From: Procambarus clarkii
Lineage: Eukaryota > Arthropoda > Malacostraca > Decapoda > Cambaridae
Assembly: GCF_040958095.1 (NCBI RefSeq)
Contig: NC_091156.1
Coordinates: 17,645,751-17,709,750, forward strand
Reading direction: 5' to 3'
Length of the DNA stretch: 64,000 bases
In this document: positions 46,897 through 56,800 of the stretch, one piece after another
Layout of the letters: every line of letters begins with the position of its first letter
How positions within the stretch are numbered: position 1 is the stretch's first letter
Made by a program: the position numbers and the translations under genes
Notes under the pieces: generated by a model
What the model was told of the DNA's origin: nothing
Databases searched by the model: none
The model's input: the letters and a program-made list of their open reading frames with translations, nothing else

Positions 46897-46900
46897 GAGG

Positions 46901-47110
46901 ACGTAAATGATTTTGTGTAGTAGAACCCCCAAGCACAAATACCATAATTGAGATAAGGAGATGAGAGAGTAAGAGCGTCACCAAGGCAGGGCGAGGTACA
47001 TATCTGATCTTAGAAAGAATGCCAACAGTTTTAGAAACTTTGATATATTTAGAATGTGTCCCCCTGGAAGCACTTGGAAGCTATATATAGCACTTGAGAG
47101 AGAACAAGTC
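46901..47110 (-). mobile_element. Upstream continuation of the LINE split by the solo LTR
   Basis: Minus strand carries SKTVGILSKIRYVPRPALVT followed by LLLSHLLISIMVFVLGG. This is the reverse transcriptase C-terminal region that directly precedes the 45667-46397 part. Confidence 0.7.
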
Positions 47111-47164
47111 AGGGAAGGGTGCGAGTGAGTCGACGTAAATTGGTTCACCAGGATTTATTTATTT

Positions 47165-47457
47165 TTTTATTTTTTTTTTTTTTTTTTTTAGATATATACA
47201 AGAGTTGTTACATTCTTGTACAGCCACTAGTACGCGTAGCGTTTCTGGCAAGTCCTTAATCCTACGGTCCGTGGAATACGACCCCCTGCCGCGAAGAATC
47301 GTTTTTTCATCCAAGTACACATTTTACTGTTGCGTTAAACAGAGGCTACAGTTAAGGAATTGCGCCCAGTAAATCCTCCCCGGCCAGGATACGAACCCAT
47401 GACATAGCGCTCGCGGAACACCAGGCGAGTGTCTTACCACTACACCACGGAGACTGC
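47165..47457 (-). mobile_element. tRNA-derived SINE, copy 2
   Basis: Same family and orientation as 3955-4232. The tRNA-like head on minus lies at about 47385-47457 and the A-rich tail on minus at 47165-47192 (T-run on plus). It is inserted in a Jockey/I-like LINE remnant. Confidence 0.8.
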
Positions 47458-47970
47458 ATTTAGAAGAGACAAAGGAGAGAGAGGACAAATGGTTCAAGGC
47501 GGCGGCCAAGGGTATTCGTCAGAACATCGCCCCAGAGGGCATGACGACAGTTAAAATCACCCAAAAGGAACACATGCTCCGGTAAGGAGACCAACAGGTG
47601 TTAAAGATCAGGGAGAGAGAAAGGAACATTTGAGGGGAGATAAATGGAACAGTGTACCACTTATTCACATAGATATGTGCAGCAGAGGAAAGAATGAGCG
47701 ATTGGAAAAGAATGGGTAACAAAATGATTATCATTACGGATCAAGAGAGCAGTAGAGTTGAGGGCCCCAGCAAAATTTGGAGGGAAGGGGAGAAAGAAAT
47801 AACCGCAGAAGCGACTAAGACTAGTGCCAAGCATCAGTTTCCTGGAGACAAACACAGAGCGGCAAAAATTGCGTTGGACTTCTTTAAGTTGGCATAGAAA
47901 CCACGAATATTCCACTGAAGAATACACACTCAAAAACAGAGATAAACAGATAAAACCAAGACAGTATACC
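47458..47970 (-). mobile_element. Jockey/I-like LINE endonuclease fragment
   Basis: Minus strand in shifting frames: TALLIRNDNHFVTHSFPIAH, then CSIYLPSNVPFSLPDL and HVFLLGDFNCRHALWGDVLT. The last is the GDFN..H..WG core of an APE-type endonuclease. Degenerate. Confidence 0.8.
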
Positions 47971-47974
47971 CGAT

Positions 47975-48180
47975 AGGATCAGGGATGCCGGAACAATCGT
48001 GGACATCTTCAAGAGAAATCTAGATAATTTTCTCCAACGAGTGCCGGACCAACCGGGCTGTGGTGGATAAGTGGGCCTGCGGGCCGCTGCAAGCAACAGC
48101 CTGGTGGACCAAACTCTCAGAAGTCAAGCCTGGCCTCGGGCCGGGCTTGGGGAGTAGAATTCCCAGAACCCCATCAACCC
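47975..48180 (+). mobile_element. LINE 3' end (plus)
   Basis: Plus strand encodes RDAGTIVDIFKRNLDNFLQR VPDQPGCGG, followed by ASNSLVDQTLRSQAWPR, the C-terminus of the LINE family whose tail is also seen at 11420-11600. Confidence 0.75.
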
Positions 48181-49139
48181 GGGTCAGTGAAATCAGGATT
48201 ATGGGGCAGAGGTAAATCTAGCAAATATGATTGAATCATGGGGGAGGTAGGATGGGCTCAACCCTACCGCGGAGGTGGGAGGGGGAGCAGAGAGCGGCCC
48301 CCCTGTACTGAGGGCTATAGAGCCCATCCTTCCATCACAGTACGACTCTTTAGAAGGGGGGGGGGGGTCTAGTCGTCCACCCTGAGTCTGAGAAGCTGAA
48401 CGAGCGTCAGAAATCGGCATATAGCCAACATTAATATAATTTCATCCACAATTGAGCCTCATACCCAACATGGAGCCACAATTAGGGGATAGGACACCCG
48501 ACAAGACCAAGATGCCCCTCCAAGGAGTGCATCGTACGTGGATACACACCCTGCAATCGTCACCTTAAGAACCGTTAGTCCAAGATCGGGCTCAGCAACG
48601 AAGGCAAGACCACGTCAGTACTACAGTTCTACGGGCGAAGAAGAAGAAGAAGAAGAAGAAAGTACCTTCCCAATCACCCGGCGTCGAAACAATGGCACCA
48701 AGTAAGTAATTATCAAAAGAAGGCACCAAACCGGGAAGGCTATGTAGCACCTGGTCGACGACCGGGCCACGAGGACGCCAAGCCCCGGAAGCACCTCAAG
48801 GTAGGTAACCATCAAATGTGCGGAATAATCAGTGGGCGCTAAATATCACCAAGGATGCCAATACGAGAACAAAAACGCATAAGGCGAACGATATCAAAAG
48901 TATCCGAGTCACCAAGAATTCTATTGAGGGACAGGTGACCGCGGGGGACGGTCGGAAAGCAAGACACGCTCGTCCTGGAAGTCAGGACATTCACGACCGT
49001 AAGAGGGACAATGCAATTAGGACAATAAGGAATAACGGCACCAAGTCGGCTGGTAGGAATAATCAGAAAGAAGAGGTGGATATGAAAAATGAAACATGGG
49101 AGGGGAAAAAAAAAAACACTAAAATTTTAAAGACGAAGC
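48181..49139. other. Repeat debris, no gene seen
   Basis: Contains a G-run (48357-48367), an (AGA)n tract (48637-48660) and LINE/SINE pieces at 48690-48830 (ATTATCAAAAGAAGGCACCA, ACCGGGCCACGAGGACGCC). The 135-residue open frame at 48818-49225 is low-complexity and is not a convincing gene. Confidence 0.45.
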
Positions 49140-49900
49140 ATAAGACCTCAAAAGTTAGTTTAGTTTATTATACACCCCATACCCATCTTGTGGGTGGTAG
49201 TGGAAAGTGTTACAGAGGCACATAATGTGCTCAGAGATTGATCCCCACAATTCATTTAGCTAAGCAAGTTACAATCTTGAGCTAGTTACAACATTCAATG
49301 CACGTACATCGTCACATCAACACTGTGCTCGAGACTGACCACAAGTAGAGTTTCGAATTCAAGCAACTTGCATATCAATGACACTAGCTCTCTTCATATG
49401 TTTGCCCTGCACACCGCCCTCCATCCAGTGGGCAGCGGTGGATAGGTTACAATCACTTAGTTACTACCTACAGTTAGTAAATTGGGGATACTTTATTAAG
49501 ACTTCTGGCAGTAGATAATTTTTTAATGAAATTTACACATCTCTAACATATGTTATGGAGTTCTCTGAATTCAAATATCTTTTCGCACTCCATCACAGTT
49601 ACGGAGGGTGTGCGAATTTTGTTGACAGTTTACATTTGGTCAGGTCTACACCTGATAATGATAAGACCCAGATATACTTGTAACCGAGTCTAAGCCGAGC
49701 AGTAGTAAGATCTAGAATTCTGCCAATTGATCCATAGATGTGTGGCTCCTCTTGCATGATAGTATGATGAATGGAATTACCGATGTCTATTTCACTTTGC
49801 CTCAGATCTACAAGATTTTGTTGAAGTTCTCTGTGTACTATTGCTCTAGGACAAGAAATGCTGTCCCACAGAACATCACTCCTACAGCCGCCCACCAAGC
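49140..49900 (-). mobile_element. LINE C-terminus and 3' UTR
   Basis: Minus strand: LQQNLVDLRQSEIDIGNSIH, then HTIMQEEPHIYGSIGRILDL and TTARLRLGYKYIWVLS. This is the cysteine/HYV-type C-terminal region of I/Jockey-type LINEs, followed by a 3' UTR (49140-49260) shared with 16130-16257. Confidence 0.7.
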
Positions 49901-50824
49901 TCCTTCACGACAACGGCCAGAAAAGGGAGGCATTAAGGGCTGTGGAGATTAAATCAAACAAGCTAATAATGACATTGGTATTTTTTTTTGGGGGGGGGGG
50001 GTAGATCCGAAGCGAAACTGGCTAGTACTTAATATGTTGAATTATGAGGCAGGAGTAAAGCGGTTTGTAAATAATTTTTCAAACATTTTTTTAATATTGG
50101 CAGGTTTGGTGTGTACAGTTGTTTATGTCAGCATATTTAAGACATTTTAAACATCCTGCGGCACAGACTATACTAAAGTGTCTTTCAGGCTTGGTGTCTT
50201 TTGATAATTATTTTCTTCGAGGCAATTATCTGAAACTGTAAGAAGTGGTCACATGCTCGTGCATGTGACGTCATGCCTTCACTAACGCCTCCTTCAAAAA
50301 GGGGACCGGGAATGCAGACGAGCCACCGCCTCAAATAATACTGTAGGACCCGACCCCAAAGAACATTTCGTCCCTCATCCTTCCACCAAGAAGTTTCCTT
50401 CGAGCCACAGCCACTGGGTTGGCTAGACTCGCAGATGAAGATTAACCGAATTTACGGGTCGCCACGCACGACACACGGGTCCCAATTTTCCCCAGCTATT
50501 AGTTTGAAAGGAGCACCCTTACCAGACTCTGAAGGAACCCGCCATCGTGCAGAGCCTGCTGGGTTTCAACAAAACACCAGCCTCTCTTCCCCCCACCACC
50601 GCTGCGACAAGGTACAACTGCCATGAGGCCATAAGCAAAAAAAAAATCCATATTTATTCGTTATTATTTATGTCTGGAACAACGGTGAGCAGTGGCGCCT
50701 CCATAAAATATTGTAGGAATTTCAGAGATTCACCCCCTTATAATTTAACTAGCACGTATAATTTTTGTAATCTATGTCCAATGTACACTACACCCGATTA
50801 ATAAGGACCAGAAACTGATTAACA
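49901..50824. other. 3' flank of the crustin-like gene, no gene seen
   Basis: A T-run then a G-run at 49981-50002. 50440-50640 is GC-richer but has no recognised coding signal. Confidence 0.45.
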
Positions 50825-50830
50825 TTTATT
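50825..50830 (-). promoter_or_regulatory. Poly(A) signal AATAAA of the crustin-like gene
   Basis: TTTATT on plus, i.e. AATAAA on minus, about 38 nt past the TAA stop. Confidence 0.6.
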
Positions 50831-50867
50831 AAAATTATGTGTAAATACAAATTTATAAAAGGTAGGA

Positions 50868-53837
50868 TTACAAATAATTTATATGTGAAGTGTGGTGGCT
50901 TGTTGCCGTGGACAAGCGCTCGGCTTCAGTTGCAATCTCCTGGGCTGTTCCCAGGACCTCCATAATGGCCGTCATCACTACTGCGGCTATAGATGTTAGT
51001 CCTTCACTATCCTCCATTTCTCGGAACTTTGAGCCCATCCTTTCGATAATTAAGGTAATTTGTCTGAGGAATTCTTCCACGAGATGGACGAGTGGTCCTC
51101 CGTAATCGGCAACGTTACTCATTTTACTTGCAACATTTAACGAATCATAGTTCAAATTTTCAACTTTGTCCGCCATTTTCAAGATCTGTAAGCCAATATC
51201 CCTAAGTTGTAGAGGTAGTGGGAGCCTCCCGGGCTGGCCACCAGGCGCCACAGTGTCCTCGCCCTGCTGCTGCCAGTTGTTATAACTGGCTTTTCTTTTA
51301 GGTTTCTCGTCGTCCCTTTTGACAGTGTTATCAAACATTTTCATTAACGTAGTCAATAACTGGAAGTTTCCAGCATTGTTCAAATCCTCGTCACGCATAA
51401 ACTTTGTTCGCATTTGTTCCACTGGAAGGACGTATCGTCTCCTACGATATTTTGGAGGAAGTAGTGTTGGTGCCTCTTTGTCATCCGATTGTCCTCGTAT
51501 ATTTTGCAAGTTATCCATACTCGAATTATTTTCATTAACCTTCAGTTGGGACCCATTATTGCTCTCATTGTGATTAGGTAAAAGTGCTTGTAGAAACACA
51601 CTTCTCTGCATTTGGGAACTTTTACTAGAACCATTACTAGTTACATCCTCTTCAGCCCCATCGTGCGTGTTAACATCTTTAGCAACCATGTCAGCCGTCT
51701 GTTGCCGCTTCCGATAATTAGCTTGTACAAATTCGTAGCCATACTGTGAATGGATTGTTTGTTGCTGGGTTTCGCTCTCGTATTTCGAACGAGTTGAAAA
51801 CTGTTCTTTCCGCTCTACTGCAATTACATACGGCATTGTTGCTTCTTTGGGTCGTTGATGCATGCAATCTCTGTCATTACTCGCTTGCTCACTTGTTAGT
51901 TGTACCAGATCTTCGTCTTCAGCCTCCAGTGACTGGTCACTTGCACGTGGAGGATTATTTCCGAGTGGTACCACTGACAACAAGCGTCTCCCATGGTATA
52001 CCATTGATGGTGGACCTGTATTATACTCAGACTCGTGCACATGTTTGTCTTCAGAACCTCCCATCAGTTCCTTAGACTTTATGGTGTGCACATCGTAGGT
52101 ATTGTCACCGTCAGAGGATAAACTCTGACCTATATCCTCGGTATATTTATTCACAATCTCTTCACTCTGTGAATCTTCTTTCCATACTTGGTGAAATCCT
52201 GAATATGGATCCAAATTTTTATCATAATGCTCGTATCTTTCAACTTCTAACTTTTTTTGTTCTATAATCTCTTCCTCTCCAGAATAATCAGCACATTCAC
52301 CCACCTCTGGGTGATAGCCGTCTAGCCCACAACTCCCATCCTCGTCTTTTACAAAGTGTTTAAAATTATTTTTATCATATAGTTCTCTCATGTTAAAAGC
52401 AATTTCAGATTTCTCCAAGACTCCATCCATATTACTAGAGCTCTGCCCCTTATTCTCTACCTCTGGATCATTGTATAAATCGCCACTCTTTACATCTTCA
52501 CGAGTCTCTAGATTCCTTACATTTTGGGTATCTTCCCGCCGCGTACGGTAGACTGGTGCTGCTGCAGCTCTCCTCGTCTCTAGCGAGTCACTTTCCTCTT
52601 CCAATTTCATGGAGCCTTTCAACTCTAGCTTTTTCATGTTTTTTGCCATATTATCTAAGTGTTCTTCACTTGGCTGGTGTTCATCTAGTAAGACAACCCT
52701 GAGAGGAATTCCATTCTCGTCTCCAATAACATGACCCGTTTTATCCACTACAAACAATCCATTTACAGTTTGCTTAACTGACACTCCAGTAGAATTCTGC
52801 AGTTTAAACGTAATCTTTCCAACTGCCAGTTTCACGTCATTGCCGTTGTAATCCGTTAAGTTTACCACTCTGCCCATCTGGTCCACCAAAGTGATTGTGT
52901 TACCTTTTCCATCTACGATAACCATGTCCTCCAACACTTTTTGACTATTTCGAGATCTAAAGTTTATGTTTTTAACTTTAATTATTCCATTTTTGTCCGT
53001 AATCAGGTTGCCATCTTTGTCAATTATGGCATTTGCAGTTACTTTATCTGAAGCTACAATGGAGATGGAGGCATTCTTGCCGGTGCCAAGTGCCTCTCCA
53101 GGTACCGAGGAGAAGCTCATCACAAACATCACACCATCATGGTTCAATACTCTCAAGGCGTCAGTCCTCGTAATATTTTTGTTTTGTCCTTGCAACTTAT
53201 CACCTATTGAACTGCTACGAGCAGAAACTTGCTCAGAACCATTCCATGTTTTGTTATAAAGTTTCTCGGCATGCATAGTCAAGTTTGGAATTACCGAATG
53301 CTTTACTGTACCCACGAACGACCATTCTGTGGCAGATACAATGCCAGCCACCACTTTAATCCCTTCATCGTTAAAAACTAGAGTGGGACCGCCACCAGCC
53401 TGCACCAGTGTTAAAGTATTGTCAACGGAATCTACCACCAAATCACCATTTTCGTCCTCTATAATGTAAATTTGATCCTTTTCAGATAACTGCACATTTG
53501 TTTGAGTCTTGTGTAAAGTTGAGGAACTAGTTACATTAGCACCAGGAGCGAGCAAGTGTGGTGACGGGGGCGAGGGGGCCACAGTGACCACGTCTCCTGC
53601 CCTCACCGCCACGGGGTCGCCTCTACTGTTCACCACAACACTGACTGGCTCCTCGTCACGCGTCAGTATCACTGGTATCGCTGCACCTGACCCACTATTT
53701 CTAGCGCCATTTGGATTATACCGAACAGTATTCCTACGGTGTCTGGGTGCAACAGCAGTTTTGCATACCCTAGCCATGAGGCAGGCATCATCACAGCACT
53801 TATCAGACACGGCGCAGTCAGAGTCCGTGCTGCACAG
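50868..53837 (-). CDS. Crustin-like gene, exon 4: second half of WAP plus unknown C-terminal region
   Basis: 989 codons open, acceptor ATTTTCAG ending at 53838. It begins LCSTDSDCAVSDKCCDDACL (WAP cysteines 3-7). Then come beta-rich segments built around D-x-D/N-G turns (IIEDENGDLVVDS, IIDKDGNLITDKNGIIKV, VVDKTGHVIGDENGIPL), with about a dozen N-x-S/T glycosylation sites. Next is a long acidic disordered region with dibasic sites (RTRRED; YHGRRLL; KYRRRRYVL near residue 975). It closes with amphipathic helices (LRDIGLQILKMADKVENLNY; VEEFLRQITLIIERMGSKFR; AVVMTAIMEVLGTAQEIATE) before TAA at 50868-50870. The composition fits an extracellular, possibly proteolytically processed protein. The function of this part is unknown. 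Confidence 0.85.
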   Translation of the reverse strand: MCSTDSDCAVSDKCCDDACLMARVCKTAVAPRHRRNTVRYNPNGARNSGSGAAIPVILTRDEEPVSVVVNSRGDPVAVRAGDVVTVAPSPPSPHLLAPGANVTSSSTLHKTQTNVQLSEKDQIYIIEDENGDLVVDSVDNTLTLVQAGGGPTLVFNDEGIKVVAGIVSATEWSFVGTVKHSVIPNLTMHAEKLYNKTWNGSEQVSARSSSIGDKLQGQNKNITRTDALRVLNHDGVMFVMSFSSVPGEALGTGKNASISIVASDKVTANAIIDKDGNLITDKNGIIKVKNINFRSRNSQKVLEDMVIVDGKGNTITLVDQMGRVVNLTDYNGNDVKLAVGKITFKLQNSTGVSVKQTVNGLFVVDKTGHVIGDENGIPLRVVLLDEHQPSEEHLDNMAKNMKKLELKGSMKLEEESDSLETRRAAAAPVYRTRREDTQNVRNLETREDVKSGDLYNDPEVENKGQSSSNMDGVLEKSEIAFNMRELYDKNNFKHFVKDEDGSCGLDGYHPEVGECADYSGEEEIIEQKKLEVERYEHYDKNLDPYSGFHQVWKEDSQSEEIVNKYTEDIGQSLSSDGDNTYDVHTIKSKELMGGSEDKHVHESEYNTGPPSMVYHGRRLLSVVPLGNNPPRASDQSLEAEDEDLVQLTSEQASNDRDCMHQRPKEATMPYVIAVERKEQFSTRSKYESETQQQTIHSQYGYEFVQANYRKRQQTADMVAKDVNTHDGAEEDVTSNGSSKSSQMQRSVFLQALLPNHNESNNGSQLKVNENNSSMDNLQNIRGQSDDKEAPTLLPPKYRRRRYVLPVEQMRTKFMRDEDLNNAGNFQLLTTLMKMFDNTVKRDDEKPKRKASYNNWQQQGEDTVAPGGQPGRLPLPLQLRDIGLQILKMADKVENLNYDSLNVASKMSNVADYGGPLVHLVEEFLRQITLIIERMGSKFREMEDSEGLTSIAAVVMTAIMEVLGTAQEIATEAERLSTATSHHTSHINYL

Positions 53838-56800
53838 CTGAAAATATGGGTAATTTTAGAAACATTGTGAAATATTATGCTGCATAGTCTGTTACCGGAA
53901 CAAATCCTAAAACCAAGTTGGACATTCGACACACCTTAGTATTATCGTAACCTGAAGAATTTGTAGTCCTTATAAATGTAGTGCATTTTAAACGGCCAAA
54001 TTTCACACCCCTACTCTCCCCCGCCATCCCAAGCTACATCCAACGTTGTTACTGCGACCCGTAGAGGGGGTAGCAATCGACCATGATAAAGAAAGAAGAT
54101 TCGCCTCCTGAACAATCAAAACATTCATCAAGAAAGAACTTCTAAAAGCCAACAACACGATCAACACTAATCCCATCGACATCCGCCAGGAGGGAGAGGG
54201 AATCGTGCTCTTCTACTCCCAAGAAGCTGTAGCTGACCACTTGCTCTCTACCCCAATCCAGAAACTCCTATTTAGCCAGAACATCGAACTCTTCTTGCCG
54301 CGTCTGATGGATGGAGTCTGGGGGCAGCGTTGTGATCGGGCAGGACCAGGATGAGCCTCTGAGCGGGTACGACAAGCGTCAGAGCTTCAGTGGTTTCATC
54401 GCTGACCTCTACCTCACTCAGTCTCTCCTCACTCTTGACCAGATGAATGATTATGTTCACTGTAGAACAGACGCGTTGTTGACTCATCAACATTTGATGG
54501 ATTTTGTAAATATTCGAGAAGATTTTATGTTTGGGGTGGAAGCAAGCGTCGTGAGCAGGGTGAACCCTTGCCGCCCCAACAGCAACAAGTTCTTCTCCAT
54601 CTTCCCGGAAGCACGAAGCATGAAAGAATGTAGCCATTTCTGCTCTATACTTAACGGCAACGTTCCTATCCCACTGAATGATGAAGAAAATATAGCTTTA
54701 TTCAACGAAGAGTCTGATTTTTGCAGACAAATGCACGGCGTTTGATAAAAGCAACAGTATGTGGATTGGTATACAATGGGCCCCTAATGAATCTTTGTGG
54801 AAAAACCAAATTACTAATAGAGAAGCTGTTTACAAAAATTTTAAAATTGAAATTTTACCCTCTTTATTACGCACTAAAGCACTATGGCTGAAAGAACTAT
54901 TTGCCAGTTGTATCACTGCCTGGATACCTGACTGGAAACTAATAGAAGTCAGAAACTGTATCCAAGTTGGAAACCTCAACTCTCAGGTATTCGAAATTAC
55001 GAGCTTGACCAACGCCAACGGCGAACGCACCACTGCCGTTAGTGAATCACTATCACTAACGGCAGCAAATCTCGCCATCACAGCCGGGTTCAAATGTTTT
55101 GGCATCTTTACCCCACCTGTACAAGTGACAAACGGTACTACACCCTAGGACAGTGCTTAAAATGCTACAAATACACACACTTCAAGTGCCAGAAGATGCA
55201 TGGTGTAGCATCTGCGCCGAGGATCACTACTACTCTGCCAAGGCAGACTTTCAACGCTGCCTCGTCTGCAACGTCACAGCTGCCCGTGCAGACAGGAAGC
55301 CATCAAGCAATTGACGGACTCTAGTAAAACTTGAGCTGCCACGAACGATTCCACCAACACTGCACGCAGCAGCCAGTCAGAAATTTTCCCCGCCTTACCG
55401 AGCAGCAGCCTCTCCTGCAACCATCCCCAGCCGGCTCACTGGGGGACCACAGGCCAACCAACATCCCAGCCTCAACCATCACCAACGGGCTCTACCATCT
55501 CTACAACCGATGGTATCATCCCCGCCCTCATGTGCCTTGTTGAATGGGTCGCCGGGTCCGACAACCACTTGTTCGGGAGCATACGCAACACCCTATATGC
55601 AGCGAACGGCTTAACCGGGTTAATCGTTCCTGACGCAGTGCTGGCTGCCCAGATTAAGACACCTACAACGGCGCGCTCCCGCACCATCCAGCGATCTTGT
55701 AGTGCACTAGGTAGTGTCCTCCATGCCAGCGGCCAGTTCACCACCTACCATCAACACCCTATCCGATGGGCTAGACTAACGGTCAGCCCTCGTCGGCTAA
55801 ACCACCAATGCTCCCGCTGCAATGGCAACACCCGCTCCGCAGCCATAGGCCCATACCTGCACCTTCAACGCACACAACGCAGAATTAACCTAATTGACTC
55901 TTTAGACGATGTCTCAGTAGAAGTATCATCATCTCCCCACCATCTTAAGTCATGTCCTAGGGAGGACACTGACCCCGTCCATCCACAAATCTACATTATC
56001 AGCTATTGGTACTGGCTCCTAATTGCCTCTACTTACGGGTTATTCATGCTCATGCCACCTCTTTAGTGGCTTAATCTGTATCAATGAATCTACAGCCAAA
56101 TATATTTCTAGTTGTTTTTATTAAACAAATAGAGTCTTTAGGTACAGGAAAATCAGAAGCAATTTAAAATCACTTATTTCCCTAATGTTCAATTCTCACA
56201 AGCTGGCAACAATCTAAGCCTTCAAGCCTAATATAGACAATTGTATATTTAACGTCATACGCGAGAAAATGAACTAGGGATAACTTTAAAATAAACTAGT
56301 ATAAAATGTACTTACTGCCAGATGGGCCGATGTTTGTACTCTAGGACAATAATTACGTGCAGGAGGACACTGCCCGCGCTCTTGGCTCCACGTATCTAGT
56401 CATGAACAAGAATATGCATCATAACATTTAGTAATGCCTAGTATGGGGGGTAGAAATAGCCTAAGCTACTCTATTCCTTTGAGATGTATTTCTTGCTTAT
56501 CTCAATAAACATACTTGAACTTGAAATGCCTAATATCTGGTATGACTTCATTTGTGTTCAGAATACTTGAGGTATTGGAGATATGACTAGTTACCTTCCG
56601 TGGTGATTGGAGTTACGGGGGCCGTGGTAGTGGCAACCGTAGTGGCGGAGAAGGCTCCAACTATTGTGCTGGCGACGGGTGGCCCCAAGCCGACGGGTGG
56701 CCCCAAGCCGAGTGGATGCAGGTTGAACAGCAGCGGTGAAGTAGTGACTGTTCCCACAGCATCTACACTACTTTCCACGTCAATAAATATTGGAGTGTAA

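Larger units (their letters stand above)
53838..56315 (-). other. Crustin-like gene intron 3, occupied by a LINE ORF1 and a retrocopy
   Basis: 2,478 nt, phase 0, splitting the WAP domain. It holds the plus-strand LINE ORF1 (54075-54305, 54880-56100) and the pentraxin/lectin segment (54306-54880). Confidence 0.7.

Noticed and set aside
48818-49225. 135-residue plus-strand open frame
   Set aside because: Lys/Asn-rich, no similarity recognised, and lies over LINE/SINE debris.
55530-56066. 178-residue plus-strand open frame
   Set aside because: It runs through the tail of the LINE ORF1 and into the shared LINE 3' end; not a host gene.
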